From Stromatinia cepivora (taxonomy: Eukaryota; Ascomycota; Leotiomycetes; Helotiales; Sclerotiniaceae), in NCBI GenBank assembly GCA_014898415.1, contig RCTD01000030.1, positions 186,001 through 250,000 of the forward strand: 64,000 bases of DNA, written 5' to 3'. The notes beneath the pieces were generated by a model. That model had not been told where the DNA came from. It did not search any database and saw only the letters and a list, made by a program, of their open reading frames with translations. Below are positions 11,115 to 22,471 of the stretch, in pieces (position 1 is the first letter of the stretch; every line of letters begins with the position of its first letter). A program made the position numbers and the translations under genes.

Positions 11115-14067
11115 GTTGTTTATATACTTTGGGGTGTAAATTGGACATCTTTATTTTATAACAAAAAGATATATATGATATTCTTTTTATGAACATCTAG
11201 GATGTTTATTTCAGAATCTTAGGGACAGGAAAAGACCAAAATAAATGAGAAGATAGAAGCTCAATGTCCATGAGAATGACGGTAAATATAATGAATGAGC
11301 AAGAATAAACATGTGATGAATATACGGGTGAAAGATTCACTGAAAAAAATTGGTTGTGAAGTACCCAGAAATCGGCGTTATTTGTTGTTTGCTTGGACTG
11401 AACCATCAAGGTTTAGACGTTTAGCACAAAAGCTCAAAATGCGATCAAAACGTGGCGGCGTTTGAGTGGAATAAATGGAATGTATAGGTGTGATACACCA
11501 TGCACTATGTAGAATGGGCTGGTTGGTACTGGTCGCGACGTTCCCGGAGTGTTGTAAATATTCCATGAAATGTTGGGTGAGAACGAGAATACGATTAAAT
11601 TCTGGTCTAACCATCTTAGGAAGGAGGGGTAATCAACCACGCTAGACCCCCTTAAACAACATTCACATTCACATCCACATTCCGAGCCCTGCCCTACCAT
11701 ACCCTACCTAATTGTTGTTCAAAACTCTAGCAGACTCTCTTCCTACGAGCCTGTCTTTCAACAATTTAAAAATTGATAAAAACAATGCTAGCTTATTCTC
11801 TTAGTTGTCTAAAAGAGGGATTTCTATAGCTAAGGTCCGGGCGATATTCAAAAAGACTGAGGATGAGACGAAAGGCTTGTCAATGATTAGGAGTAAACAT
11901 TTATTGTAACTCCGAGTGTGTACAATCTAAAGTAGCACAAGATCAGGCCAATGTATTAAATATACCTAGAAAATAGAAGACGAAAGACAGGTGGTAAGAA
12001 AAATGTGAACAACTGATGCACAAGCTCCAACCGTTGCAACGTGATCCTAAATTCCAAGATGGTTACCAAGCCCTCTTTTTTTATCCCAAGAAAGTTAAAC
12101 AAATCGATGAAAATGTCAAGGATGATAATCGAAAGCTCAATTATGAAAGAATTACGACTTCCATCAAATTGAGGAGGATTAGTAACCAGGGAAGGTCTTG
12201 GACCAAGTTTCATGACTTGTTCCTAAATCATCGAATTGACCCTCTTCTTGCTTGTCCGTCGGTATATATACCTAGTTAATTAGATCAGTTGCGGGCACCT
12301 CCTCCTTGCACACTGTTGAGGCTACTTCCGATTGCATCAAGGTTGTATAGTATATGCTAAAAGGCTTATTAGCGGACATGTCGTAGTTCGGGATATTGAC
12401 TTTGAAGATCTTCAACTGTCCGGATTGTTTATTCAGTGAATCTTGCATCGTCCATACAACGGCACAGTACGACGCAATGTCTTCACTCGCTTCCAACAAG
12501 CTGTGAGCACCGTCCATATCATTACGAAGGCATATGACAAAATCTACCGTCGAGATATCGATATTTCCTCTAGCAATTCAGATATTTTGCAGGTCCAGTC
12601 GCGGCGTCTTCCGTCACCATTTCCTATACAGAATCAAAATAGCCTTTTGAAAATAACTTGTTTCTCTCCGAAGATATGGCTCCCTGGCTGATATCTTGCA
12701 TTGCCCAACTGTCATCTGGGGCATGCCAGACACTCCTCCCTTGCTTTATATTCACACTGTGAGTTATCTAGACACTGGAAGCTTTTCGAACCCAGTCTAA
12801 AAGATCTAAGTATGCGCCTCCCGTTACCTGGGTTCTTCAAAAGAGTCCATCGGAATATATTCATAGGCCTGAGTTTTCCGACCCGGCTCCATTTTTCATC
12901 ACTGGATTCAAAGATAAGGTTGAAAAGTCGAAAAGAGTTACCCAATCTCGACTACACGCTTAGGACGGATGAATTCGTAGTATTGGACGAAAGAAGTGCG
13001 AAACATAATACTTGTTGGTCTATCACCGCCTATCGACCATACCTGAAGGCTCAGAGGACGAATGTGGCTCAGAGAAAATTACTTCAGAATGGAAGTCTGA
13101 CGTGTTAAGTTCTTGGTGGCATGGCATTTATGTGTTGTTTTGGGCAAAAGTGATGAGATCATGTTCAGTATTGTATTTAGGAGGATGAAAAAGCTGCGTG
13201 TGTTGATGAAGAGGGGTCTTCCAGTTGGCTTACCCCGAGCAAAACAAGGATATGTTCCCAGGCTTGGAGAACCATGTGTCATGGACCAGGTAATTAGGAA
13301 AATGGCTACTTCTTGTTTGTAATTAATGTCTTACCAGAGAAAAGGTTGAGGCTGTACATGACTGTATCTGCTGCTAAACATTCTGAATCACAGATAGGTA
13401 TCTCGGCCCTTTCGGTGACGTACAAATACAGTTTCTATCGTGCTGATTGAGCCGGAACAGCGGCATTCTCCAGCTAACCTTGACAAGCAAACTTAAACAT
13501 GTGTTAGGATTTCCAAATATGGGTGGAAAATATACGTAAATTAGTAGTTCAAACTACGCAGATATTGAATATAGATCCAACCCGAGAACTGAACCAATAT
13601 AGAACGCGAGAAAATTCCCGTAGGACACCAAGAGAAATCAACTACTGTCGGCAAAATATACTGCATATTTGACTTGATGGAATCATCATGATATAATTAA
13701 CAAAGCATGCTCTTTCTTCCTTTTAATCATCAATGCTGTCCCAAAACACCACCAGCCTCAATCTATAACAATAAAATAATACAGATTAACAATTAAACCG
13801 CCTGCAAGCAATGCAAAACTTCAACATCATGTCTTCGTGTCTCGTGAGCGAATGTACACTTTTATATACCCCCAAATTACCCCGCTGTAATACAGCTTTA
13901 AAGATTGTATAGAATGGGTGCCCAGTCATTTAAACGCCATGCACATAAAACTATTATAGACATTAAAAAAAAACCATGACTGACGCTATATACTTCTTGG
14001 TATCAAGCCCTTTACTGAAAAAAAATGCGGGAACCGAAAGTTTATCATGGAGTCCGTGGAGTCCATG
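11115..14067. other. Gene-poor stretch with a possible decayed minus-strand gene (about 12270-13110)
   Basis: No intact gene. On the minus strand from about 13110 to 12270, short open segments in different frames read like broken coding sequence (for example DLLDWVRKASS, then DSWAMQDISQGAISS, then DGAHSLLEASEDIASY), interrupted by stops. I could not assign a family. The rest is AT-rich spacer. Confidence 0.35.
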
Positions 14068-14870
14068 TCAAGATATTCGAAACCCACTCGTCGCTATTGT
14101 CCCGGTCGAGTTCAAAGGTATGCGAACTCCAGAATTCGCCTTAAAGAAACATTTCGAGTTCATCTCTGGATAGATCGGAGAAAATTGTATCCAAGTAGCT
14201 GCCAAACATTGTCCATTATTATATCGTGCGCATGATTCCAAACAATTATCTAGAGTTGGAGTGATAACGTTGGATAGTTCGATATCTTCCCCTGGCGAAG
14301 AGGTCAAGTCGATAGCACAAGCAATACGAAATTCTACACTCGGCGCAGGTGTTGTATAAGTGGTATTGTTGACGTTGGGACAACCGGCCGAATCCACGAT
14401 TTCCGTGACCGTCGGGGTGCATCCTGAAGATGTGCCTGTAGATTCGGATTTAGAGGCCTTGCTAGAAAAACTTGTGATTAGTTATGCCCAATTGTTCGGC
14501 GGGCATAATATAGTTACCTCGAATTATTATGCTTCCCAATCCATCCTCCAATACCACCGCCAATTCCCCCTCCTATGAAGAAGGAAACCACAGCTATCAA
14601 AACAATTGGTACCAGCCCAAATTTATTCTTCTGCTTTGGCGGAGGCCTATAAGGTGCAAGATTATATGCTCTTCTTGGTGGTGGAAATTCTTGGAGTGGA
14701 ATATTATCGTAATGTTTATTTAATGGTGATATTAGATGATTTGATGCCCTTCTCCCGGAGTAAGAACGAACGAAATATTTATCGGGTGAAGTTAAGTACG
14801 GGGATTGCCCTTCATGGACGACTTCTGGCGCCTCACTTGATGTATGTAAGGGTCTAATTTGGTACCCCAT
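14068..14870 (-). CDS. Single-pass membrane protein with Cys-rich PAN/Apple-like ectodomain
   Basis: Model complement(join(14068..14461, 14518..14870)), 248 residues, one 56-nt intron joining ...KHNNSSKASKSEST. The N-terminal ~80 residues are polar and Pro/Arg-rich (cytosolic side). A membrane segment follows at about residues 85-110 (VPIVLIAVVSFFIGGG, then a GGG-rich GxxxG run). After a Ser/Thr linker comes a domain with CTPT, CPNV and the pattern DNCLESCARYN...CLAATW...CFFKANSG, which resembles PAN/Apple-type Cys patterns in fungal surface proteins. With no signal peptide and the anchor followed by the Cys domain, type II orientation is likely. No enzyme motif is seen; function unknown. The next gene, encoding a HET-domain protein, is on the same strand more than 1.6 kb upstream. 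Confidence 0.7.
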
Positions 14871-16515
14871 TTCAGCGATTAAATGATAACATCCAATTTA
14901 TGCTAATGAAGGACTGAAAGAAATTGCATGTTTGATAATCAGGAATGAAGGAATAACGATAAACTATGGAGATGCTTCACTTGTACTTGTATGCCGTTCT
15001 GGATTTCTTCCACATCCATTTTCGAAATAGCAAACTTCATTCTTTTCGGCTTTTGGGGCGCAGTTGCGCAAGAATCAATATATGCTGCAGATACTCTGCA
15101 GCGGGGTTGTTTTTATACGCAACGTGATTGGTATTAGCTGTTTAGAGCTTGCGCCACACAAACGCAACGCAAATCAAGAACTAGATCATTGCAAGGATTT
15201 GTTGAAGATGGTACCTAATTAATAAAAGCTTGCCAAATGTGGTAGACGCAAGAGCAACACTACCGCATGGAGGGGAAGTCTGACAAGTCTGGCCATCACT
15301 TGAAGACCCTTAGCCGCTATGAGCCTTATGAGATGGAACTATTGTTCACGAGTCAATAAGGCTAAACGAAGAAGTGCTAGGTACTAACTGTACTTGCCAT
15401 CGACATGACAGATGCATCTTCTCATTTCTCACGGGAGAAAGTAGGTCTGATATTCTGATATTACCCCGAGACCGATCGCCATAAATAAACTCGGATATTG
15501 TACTTATTCATTAGGTACCGAAGACGATAAATTTATCCTGGAAAATAGAATCAAACGTAAACAATCTTTTAGTTGTGCAACAAATTGAAAAAGGTAGCTT
15601 TCTGATTGTCGAGAAACGAAAGCGGTGAGACAGGGCATGCATTCTAGCTTTCCTCGTCACGTTCCCCCAATTACTTTGATCAATTACTCTTGACGTCCAC
15701 CTTCCTTCCTAAAAGAGCTTCTATCCGCAATTGGAATGTGATTGCAAGGAGTCAAGTCATTCCTGGAAGAGTCCTCATCACCGTATGTGCAAGGTAAAGC
15801 CCCGAATTCTCTATTGAAGAACAGATGACTTGGAGCAGCATTCAGTATCCTGATGATTACGATTGTCGAATGCCTCATAATTCCTTATCATAGAAAACAC
15901 ACATGAAGACACGATATACACCATTAGATGCGTGTTAACTCTTCCCGCAGGGTCGCTGAAAAAATAGCCCGAGCTAATTGGGACACGGGAATACCACGTG
16001 CACTCCATTTCTCTTCTCCTCTTCCTCACACTAATCAATTTCTCACATGTACAATTCAATCTCTGCTACAATACTATGGACGTGAATACTATAGAAGATC
16101 AGACAGTATACTTGGTTTGCGGAGCCAAGATTAACCACCGTAAGTCACCAGGCTTTTCTTTCAGTCCGCATCTAACCAGTACGACATTGTAAAAATCATC
16201 GCTCAGTCGCCATTCGAAGAATAAATATGACAAAAACCAATCGCAGCAGGGTCAGGTATGTCATCAATGTATAACAAATAAAGCAGAATGCAGCTTGAAA
16301 CGGACCAGTTGCCCACGACTGTAACATTTAGAGTAAACGCTACAAACTTTGACCCACCGTCTCTCCAAGTATTAATTCAGTGATTATATGTTTGTAAGAG
16401 GTTTGACCCCGATAGGTGGTCGGAAAATTGCCTCCGCCTTTACATCATTTTCTTTCCTTGGAAAATACCCTGGATAAACCCGAGTGTACCCTACTCGACC
16501 CTGATAATTATTCCC
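14871..16515. other. Intergenic stretch
   Basis: Promoter side of the Cys-rich membrane protein plus the 3' flank of the HET gene. Short overlapping ORFs occur on both strands around 15.7-16.2 kb, but none has protein-like composition or a recognisable motif. Confidence 0.5.
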
Positions 16516-18777
16516 TCAATGGAGTTGTATTTCTTCAATTGGTACTCTTCCACTTCCCACCAAATCTGCAGCCTCTCCATTCATCAACCCATAAACAAAG
16601 CACTCACCTACAAATCTCCAGCCTGCCCCGTCTCTTCTCAAAACAACAGGAACACTACATCCCGGCAATACCACAATTGAATCCCCTACCCTAGCAGCTG
16701 CAACCGTAAGACCAATCCTGCCATTTTTGGTACCAATCAATCTCCTCCAAGCAAGGATGTTAGCGGCCCACGATGAAGAATCTCGTAAGTCATCACTACT
16801 TGTGCCTCTTTCTTCATTCCTATAAACCTTCCTTTCTTTTATCGTTTTAGCATCAGCTGTAAGATCTCCTAAACGTGTGCCACAAATAATGAGTTCCTTG
16901 TTACGCCCCGCGAAACCGTGAAGACTGAATTCGAGACCTGAACCTCCACCTTCTGATGTACCAAATGCTGACCATAAACGCGGTAAGCGAAGAACGGCCC
17001 ATGATGGAGGAGGCTTTTCGCCGTTAGGCGTGGTATTCGCTACGATAGTCCTCCAGAATGCTTCTTTGAGACCATCGATGGTATCGTATGCATTGCGGAT
17101 AGAAGATGCACTGGCGCAATTCTTTGGGTACGTTTCATCGGCCTCATGAGCATTGAATGCTGAGAGGGTGGCTATGGAGTCGATGAAGACAGCATGTAGT
17201 GAAATAATGTTGTCATGAGAAAAGACTGGTGGCGTAGGATGTGTGAAGCCACGATCTGCTTTGTAGGCACCGGGAAGAAATATGACAGGAGCAGTCGTAC
17301 ATGACCAACAAACCACCCAAGAAGGCAAATCATGTATGCAAGGTTTTACAACCTCTATGAAACGACCTCCTATCATTTTCCGCATCCAATGAGGATTAGT
17401 TGAAGGCACTGAGGATAGCATAATCTTGTTAACAGGGGAATGAACTAGTCTGAGAATATCCAAACCACGTTTGTTATTTGAGATCATTTCACGAGTGAAA
17501 TTTGTAAATATCTCGGGAAGCTCGATTCGGTAATTTGGTGACACGTTTGTGAGTCCTTTCACACAAGGAATAGCAAGAATCCCATAGACCTTATCCCGTG
17601 CATCGGTAGCTTGCGCTTGTCTTGCCAGTTCAAGGGCTGGTAAGGCAGTACCTATACCCTTGTGATCTTCCTGACGCATGTTCTTAATACGAAGAAGATG
17701 TTTCCATTGCTGCCCAGGAGTTCCCTCGCGGTCTTCTAATCGGCGATCTATGGTAGCTACGGTTTTATACCGATCAGCATCAGTAGTATGAGTCGTAATA
17801 TACTGCAAAACAGTATCTTCTTGCTTTTCTATAATCTGACAAGCTTTCCATATATCGCCTAGATACATAGAATGACCTCCCCATATAACAGGTGCATCCA
17901 TTCTAGCCATTGCCAACTCTTGCAAAATCCAAAGACGATGCCAATATTGGCATGCAAAGAATGAGCGGAGCGATTCAAAAGCAGTGTCATGCCATGATAA
18001 AGTGTAAGGAGCTGCCTCAACTGAATTGGCAGTATTATGATGCAAAGTCCCGTATTCAACAGCAAATTGCCTCAACCTGTCATCCGACCCTATTTCATGG
18101 GCCAACCATTGTAAAGCTGTGTATGCCATAGATGTATTTGAAGTTGCCGAGCCAAGAGAGACCACAACTTGCCATGCCATAGCATAGATATCTCGCATGA
18201 GCTTTACTTGCTGCTCACGCTCATCTAAATCATCTTGGTTGATACACAATGCATCAATCCATAAGTTAACACGACGTCTAACCCAATTCGATTTCCGCAA
18301 TTCTATCAACGCAGTATGTAGATTCTGAGTGATTTGCATCTCAATCCCATTGACTAATATTGTCTTTTTGTCCGCTGGATTTCCCCAGACATATGAAAGT
18401 GCAACATATCTATCCGAGAGAAGGGATAAATTCTTGGTCGACGCAACGGTTTCACGGGAAATGGCTTGAGTCTCGCGCAAAGACTTAACATATCCTTTCA
18501 AAGCACGATCAAAAAGTCCTCTTCTAGGTTTGAATAATGTCGTGAAATCATATGGAATTTGCTGAAGAGCCTTCCACTCCCTCTCAGCTGCAGTTTCATT
18601 CTCGACAAATTCTGGAGATACACCCAATTCCTTGAGCTTAGCCGGACGCATTTGGCATGATATCATAGCAGAATCATCAGGATATGAATGAGAACTTGGC
18701 TCGAGACACAGGACACGAACCTCATCGGCAGCCAGAGGTTGGTAAAGAAATGGGCTCGAGGTTAGAGCATCAGCCAT
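16516..18777 (-). CDS. HET-domain (heterokaryon incompatibility) protein
   Basis: Single-exon ORF of 753 residues with a clean ATG at 18777. The HET domain (PF06985 type) spans about residues 127-290. Its three signature blocks are visible: YVALSYVWGNP, then LWIDALCINQDDLDEREQQV, then MRDIYAMAWQVVVSLG. The C-terminal part ends with the usual degenerate block GDSIVVLPGCSVPVVLR...FVGECFVYGLMNGEA, typical of stand-alone HET proteins. No NACHT, WD40 or ankyrin module is attached. Family role: triggering allorecognition and cell death on fusion of unlike strains, often through partner loci; the specific partner is not evident here. HET genes are numerous and fast-evolving in filamentous ascomycetes, so allele type cannot be told from this sequence. 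Confidence 0.92.
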   Translation of the reverse strand: MADALTSSPFLYQPLAADEVRVLCLEPSSHSYPDDSAMISCQMRPAKLKELGVSPEFVENETAAEREWKALQQIPYDFTTLFKPRRGLFDRALKGYVKSLRETQAISRETVASTKNLSLLSDRYVALSYVWGNPADKKTILVNGIEMQITQNLHTALIELRKSNWVRRRVNLWIDALCINQDDLDEREQQVKLMRDIYAMAWQVVVSLGSATSNTSMAYTALQWLAHEIGSDDRLRQFAVEYGTLHHNTANSVEAAPYTLSWHDTAFESLRSFFACQYWHRLWILQELAMARMDAPVIWGGHSMYLGDIWKACQIIEKQEDTVLQYITTHTTDADRYKTVATIDRRLEDREGTPGQQWKHLLRIKNMRQEDHKGIGTALPALELARQAQATDARDKVYGILAIPCVKGLTNVSPNYRIELPEIFTNFTREMISNNKRGLDILRLVHSPVNKIMLSSVPSTNPHWMRKMIGGRFIEVVKPCIHDLPSWVVCWSCTTAPVIFLPGAYKADRGFTHPTPPVFSHDNIISLHAVFIDSIATLSAFNAHEADETYPKNCASASSIRNAYDTIDGLKEAFWRTIVANTTPNGEKPPPSWAVLRLPRLWSAFGTSEGGGSGLEFSLHGFAGRNKELIICGTRLGDLTADAKTIKERKVYRNEERGTSSDDLRDSSSWAANILAWRRLIGTKNGRIGLTVAAARVGDSIVVLPGCSVPVVLRRDGAGWRFVGECFVYGLMNGEAADLVGSGRVPIEEIQLH

Positions 18778-19806
18778 ATTGATTTGCGGTTTGATTTGAT
18801 CTATGCTCTGAAGGATGGCAATTTAGGAAGATAAGCCAAAGAAGTAAGGCAAGTGAAAGTTGTTTCATGATAGTCTCTCGTCACAGTTTGATGATTATTC
18901 TCCGGATCCCCCACCTATGACGGCGGCAATGATCAATCAGCATTGCTTATTGAGGGAAGTTCACGTAAAGAATTAGCTGTTTCAGCCTCTACCTTCCTTC
19001 AAATCACACCGGATAATAAACTAACCAATCAATTGTGATTTGTTGTTGTGGTAGTGTAGAAAAACCCCATTTAAAAGAAATGTCTTGAAACTACAGAGTA
19101 CTCACGTGCCAATCATGCCTCTGCGGTTAGGGCGTCTAAAATAGCCGTATTACTACGAAGCCGCCTTCTATTTCCTATCTCCATCTGATCTTTCCATTCT
19201 CATCTCATCCCTTCCTCGTGCTTTCACTCATAACAAACTACATTCTGATGAAGTAGTTATCGCAATCTAGAATGATGAATTGTTATGGCTGATGCTTACA
19301 ACTGAGTGGCTGTGAGTACTTCCTGACAATTGGTTGATACAAATTTAGAATCAGGATCTATTCTCAAATTTCATTGGCTTGAGGGAGGGTTACATCTGAT
19401 CTATGTACAGTTACATCGTGGCCTTGCTTACATTTCCAGGTTGCTTTTGTCCGTTTCCGTATTTTGATGGATCTCGAATTTTTGCTTCACAAATTCGTTA
19501 CTGCGACAAAGCTTACTATATTCACACGTCTCATTTATCACATCACGTCAAACCAAAGTAAGAGACACATAATTGGAATCGAAAAAGTAGATTCGATTCT
19601 AGGATCAATAGTCATGAACTTATTTATAGTTAAACACGCTATGCACATTTATGCTCCCCAAATCACGCCCATTGTATTTCGAAAATGCAGTCCATTCAGT
19701 AATCCACGTAGTCAATTTGTCCCCAAATCCACAACATATTAATCTGTCCCACCAGGAGAATCAATTATTCTTTCTAGTCTTCAATTTCCTTCATAATCCT
19801 TCACGT
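18778..19806. other. Intergenic stretch between HET gene and GPI-type protein
   Basis: Holds the promoter of the minus-strand HET gene (near 18778-19100) and the 3' flank of the next minus-strand gene. No coding signal or repeat seen. Confidence 0.5.
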
Positions 19807-20418
19807 TTATGCCAAAAGACCGACGAAAGCAAGTGCGAGAATGGCGACGGCACCCTTGGACAATTGCTTGACGGTTGGTTGACCAGCATTGGCAGTGGCG
19901 GAAGCAGTAGCACCGGAAGATGTAGCAGAGGTTGAAGTCTTGGCGGAGGTCGATGCAGAGGTTGAAGTCCTGCCGGAGGTCGATGCGGAGGTTGAGGCAT
20001 GGCTGGCGGCAGATCCGGTAACTTGTCCAGAGGTAGCCGTAGTGGTGACAGCAGCAACAGTGGAAGAAGAAGCGGCGGCTGATGACTCGGTGCTACTTGG
20101 GTAGATAGTACCACTACCAGGGATAGCAGATCCTGAAAGATCGTCTAATGTACAGCCAAAATCGACATCGTTAGTACCAGTACTCGCACCGAAGCATTTC
20201 TCCCAATTTTGTTGATCAGCGCTGCTAGTGATATTGCAGTAACTATAGCAACCATCCATCAGAACGGTGACGGAAGCACTGCCACAACAGTGTGTCATAG
20301 CATTTACAGCATCGGAGTTGGAGGTGATATTTCCCGCAGTACAAGCATTTATGTAGCTGGGATTGGTGCCGAGGAGAGCAACAGGAAAGAGTGTGTCATC
20401 GGGAGCAGTGCAACTCAT
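19807..20418 (-). CDS. Small Cys-rich protein with Ser/Thr stalk and GPI-type C-terminus
   Basis: Single exon, 203 residues, ATG at 20418 (MSCTAPDDT). Residues 1-95 contain about nine cysteines, including a CC pair (THCCGS), the pattern CYSYC and a later WEKC, suggesting a disulphide-rich fold. Residues 100-175 are a Ser/Thr/Ala-rich stalk with an imperfect repeat (TSASTSGRTSTSASTSAKTS). The C-terminus is a hydrophobic tail (VAILALAFVGLLA) after a small-residue region, as in GPI-anchored fungal wall proteins. Oddly there is no N-terminal signal peptide; no upstream exon supplying one could be found. Function unknown; a cell-surface role is inferred from composition only. Confidence 0.72.
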   Translation of the reverse strand: MSCTAPDDTLFPVALLGTNPSYINACTAGNITSNSDAVNAMTHCCGSASVTVLMDGCYSYCNITSSADQQNWEKCFGASTGTNDVDFGCTLDDLSGSAIPGSGTIYPSSTESSAAASSSTVAAVTTTATSGQVTGSAASHASTSASTSGRTSTSASTSAKTSTSATSSGATASATANAGQPTVKQLSKGAVAILALAFVGLLA

Positions 20419-22471
20419 CTTGGCGGTTGGTTCTTGAAGTGTTGAAATTGTTTGGAGGTTGTGTTGTTTGGAGATTGTGTGGTTGCAAGGTTGATTGATG
20501 ATTTGAGTTTGTAAAAATTTTAAAAGTTGTTGATCTTAAAAGCAGAAAGATCTCAAAAACAACTAGATAGCCGAAGCAGGCGCAGCAGGTGATTTGATCA
20601 AGACGGAAGTGCCGTAAATTTGTTAATCTTAATCGAACGATTAAAAGAAAGGCGAATAATATTATTCAATTACCTGAGGGGGAGTAAGAAAAGTGAATAT
20701 CAATTGAAAAAGAAGTCTTGGGAGGTGGAAATTGTAAGAATCCCCAATGACCTTTTAAAGCTTTATTTACTTCGTACGACAGAGTGTGATGAACAATAAA
20801 GGCTTGTCTAATAGTATTCTATAAATACTGAAATGGTCAGATGTAATTACCGGGGCAAAGTAATACAACAGTTGGAATAAGCAATCAAGGCTGTGCGTAC
20901 TGCCGTACCTGGCGGGGTTCCTGCAGTAAGTACAAGGCACAGAAGTGAAGGAAAAGATATGATTTGTTTCCAGCGAGGAGGTAGCCAATTATATTTTTCA
21001 GCACACTGTACAACAAACAAATCTTCTCAGCAACATAAGCTCTTTTAATTAATGTGGCTGGATCCTACAGGCGCAGCAATTTAAGTCGGCACAAAAAATA
21101 GCTTGCCAGCCTTACAAACCAACAGCCCCCAACACGAGCAATTTCTTTCTTTCTACTTCTACTTCTTTTCCTGAATAGTCTGTTAAGACGAGTAGGATCA
21201 ATTATCTTCTGGACCTGACAATGAGTGATACCCCTGATATGATTGATCTCTCAGGTCATCTACTTGAATGGTTACTCAGCTGGGTTTAGCAAGCATATGA
21301 TCATGTAATCGATCCTTAAAATCCTACCCTAAGTTTCACAAGTCGACATATCTTACAAAAATTGATGATTCTTGTATTCCACAATCCACATTCCACATTT
21401 CGAACACAAGATCAGGCCTCCACTATTTCTTGATCGTAAAGTTTCAGCCATTTGGAGTGACCGTTTGTAAATGAAGATCTTCCAATTAACTGTGCGCTGC
21501 TACTGATGGGCCAGTGCTTGAACAGAAACGGTACATGCGGGGGGATCCTCAAACCCACAAGGGGAGCATAGCCATAAGCACTAGCGAATTGTTGTGTGCC
21601 AGTTATCGTTACCCCCGTGTTCCCTTTCGCACCTGTAAGCATTATCGGCCCGCTGTGGACATGAGTCTATGGCATAGGTACTAGATCTTCTTATTGGTCG
21701 CTATACGTACAACCTCAGTTAAGATTAATACCTTCTAATCCCCTGCCTTTCATATTCTTCCTTCAACATCCTTCTGCAACCTTATGTCTAGTTGAGGCTT
21801 CCATTTTCATATGAAGGACATCTATTATTGTCCCTATCCTAACGGTTTTGGGAAATGTCCGATCACCATGCCGTTCCTTCGAAACCGTTGGAGAAGTTAA
21901 GGCTGATATGCTGTTGCATGCGATGAGTTTGATCAACCTGAGAATTAAGCTTCTCACGTGGCTACCACGATGTTTTCCTAGGTAATGTTGTTGAAGGAAT
22001 ACCCGAAATTTGCCCATAATCAGCATCCTACTCGACAATGAACTGTTTTCTTACTTTTCATGATGATAATCGCAGAGGACTTCTAAAAATGTAGCTTCAA
22101 GACTCGCTTGGCTGGTTACAAGCATGCACATGAATTCAAAGCAGTTCTTGGCTCCTCTTACCACTACGTTCACAAGAATCCTTCTATAATAATGCAAACC
22201 GTGTGATGATTGAACTCATGGCTTCAAATATGTAAGACTCTGGAGAGAGGATGCTCGGTATATAAGATAGAGGAGTTTCACGGACTCTCAACTTCCTCTT
22301 ACCATCTCATTCCACATTCATTTCACAACAACTCTCTAATCATTCTTTTTTCCTACTCTAGGGTCTATTGATCCGTTTCATTCATTCATTGAGTGCCGTT
22401 GTTGATACGAATAATTGATTTTCATATCTCTTTCATTTTTCTTTTAAAATTCCATCTATAATATCTACATC
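20419..22471. other. Intergenic stretch
   Basis: A 2 kb region between divergently transcribed genes (GPI-type protein on -, LysM protein on +). The region just upstream of 22472 is pyrimidine-rich (runs such as TTTCATTTTTCTTTT), as usual before fungal start codons. Short minus-strand ORFs at 21.4-22.0 kb show no features. Confidence 0.5.
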
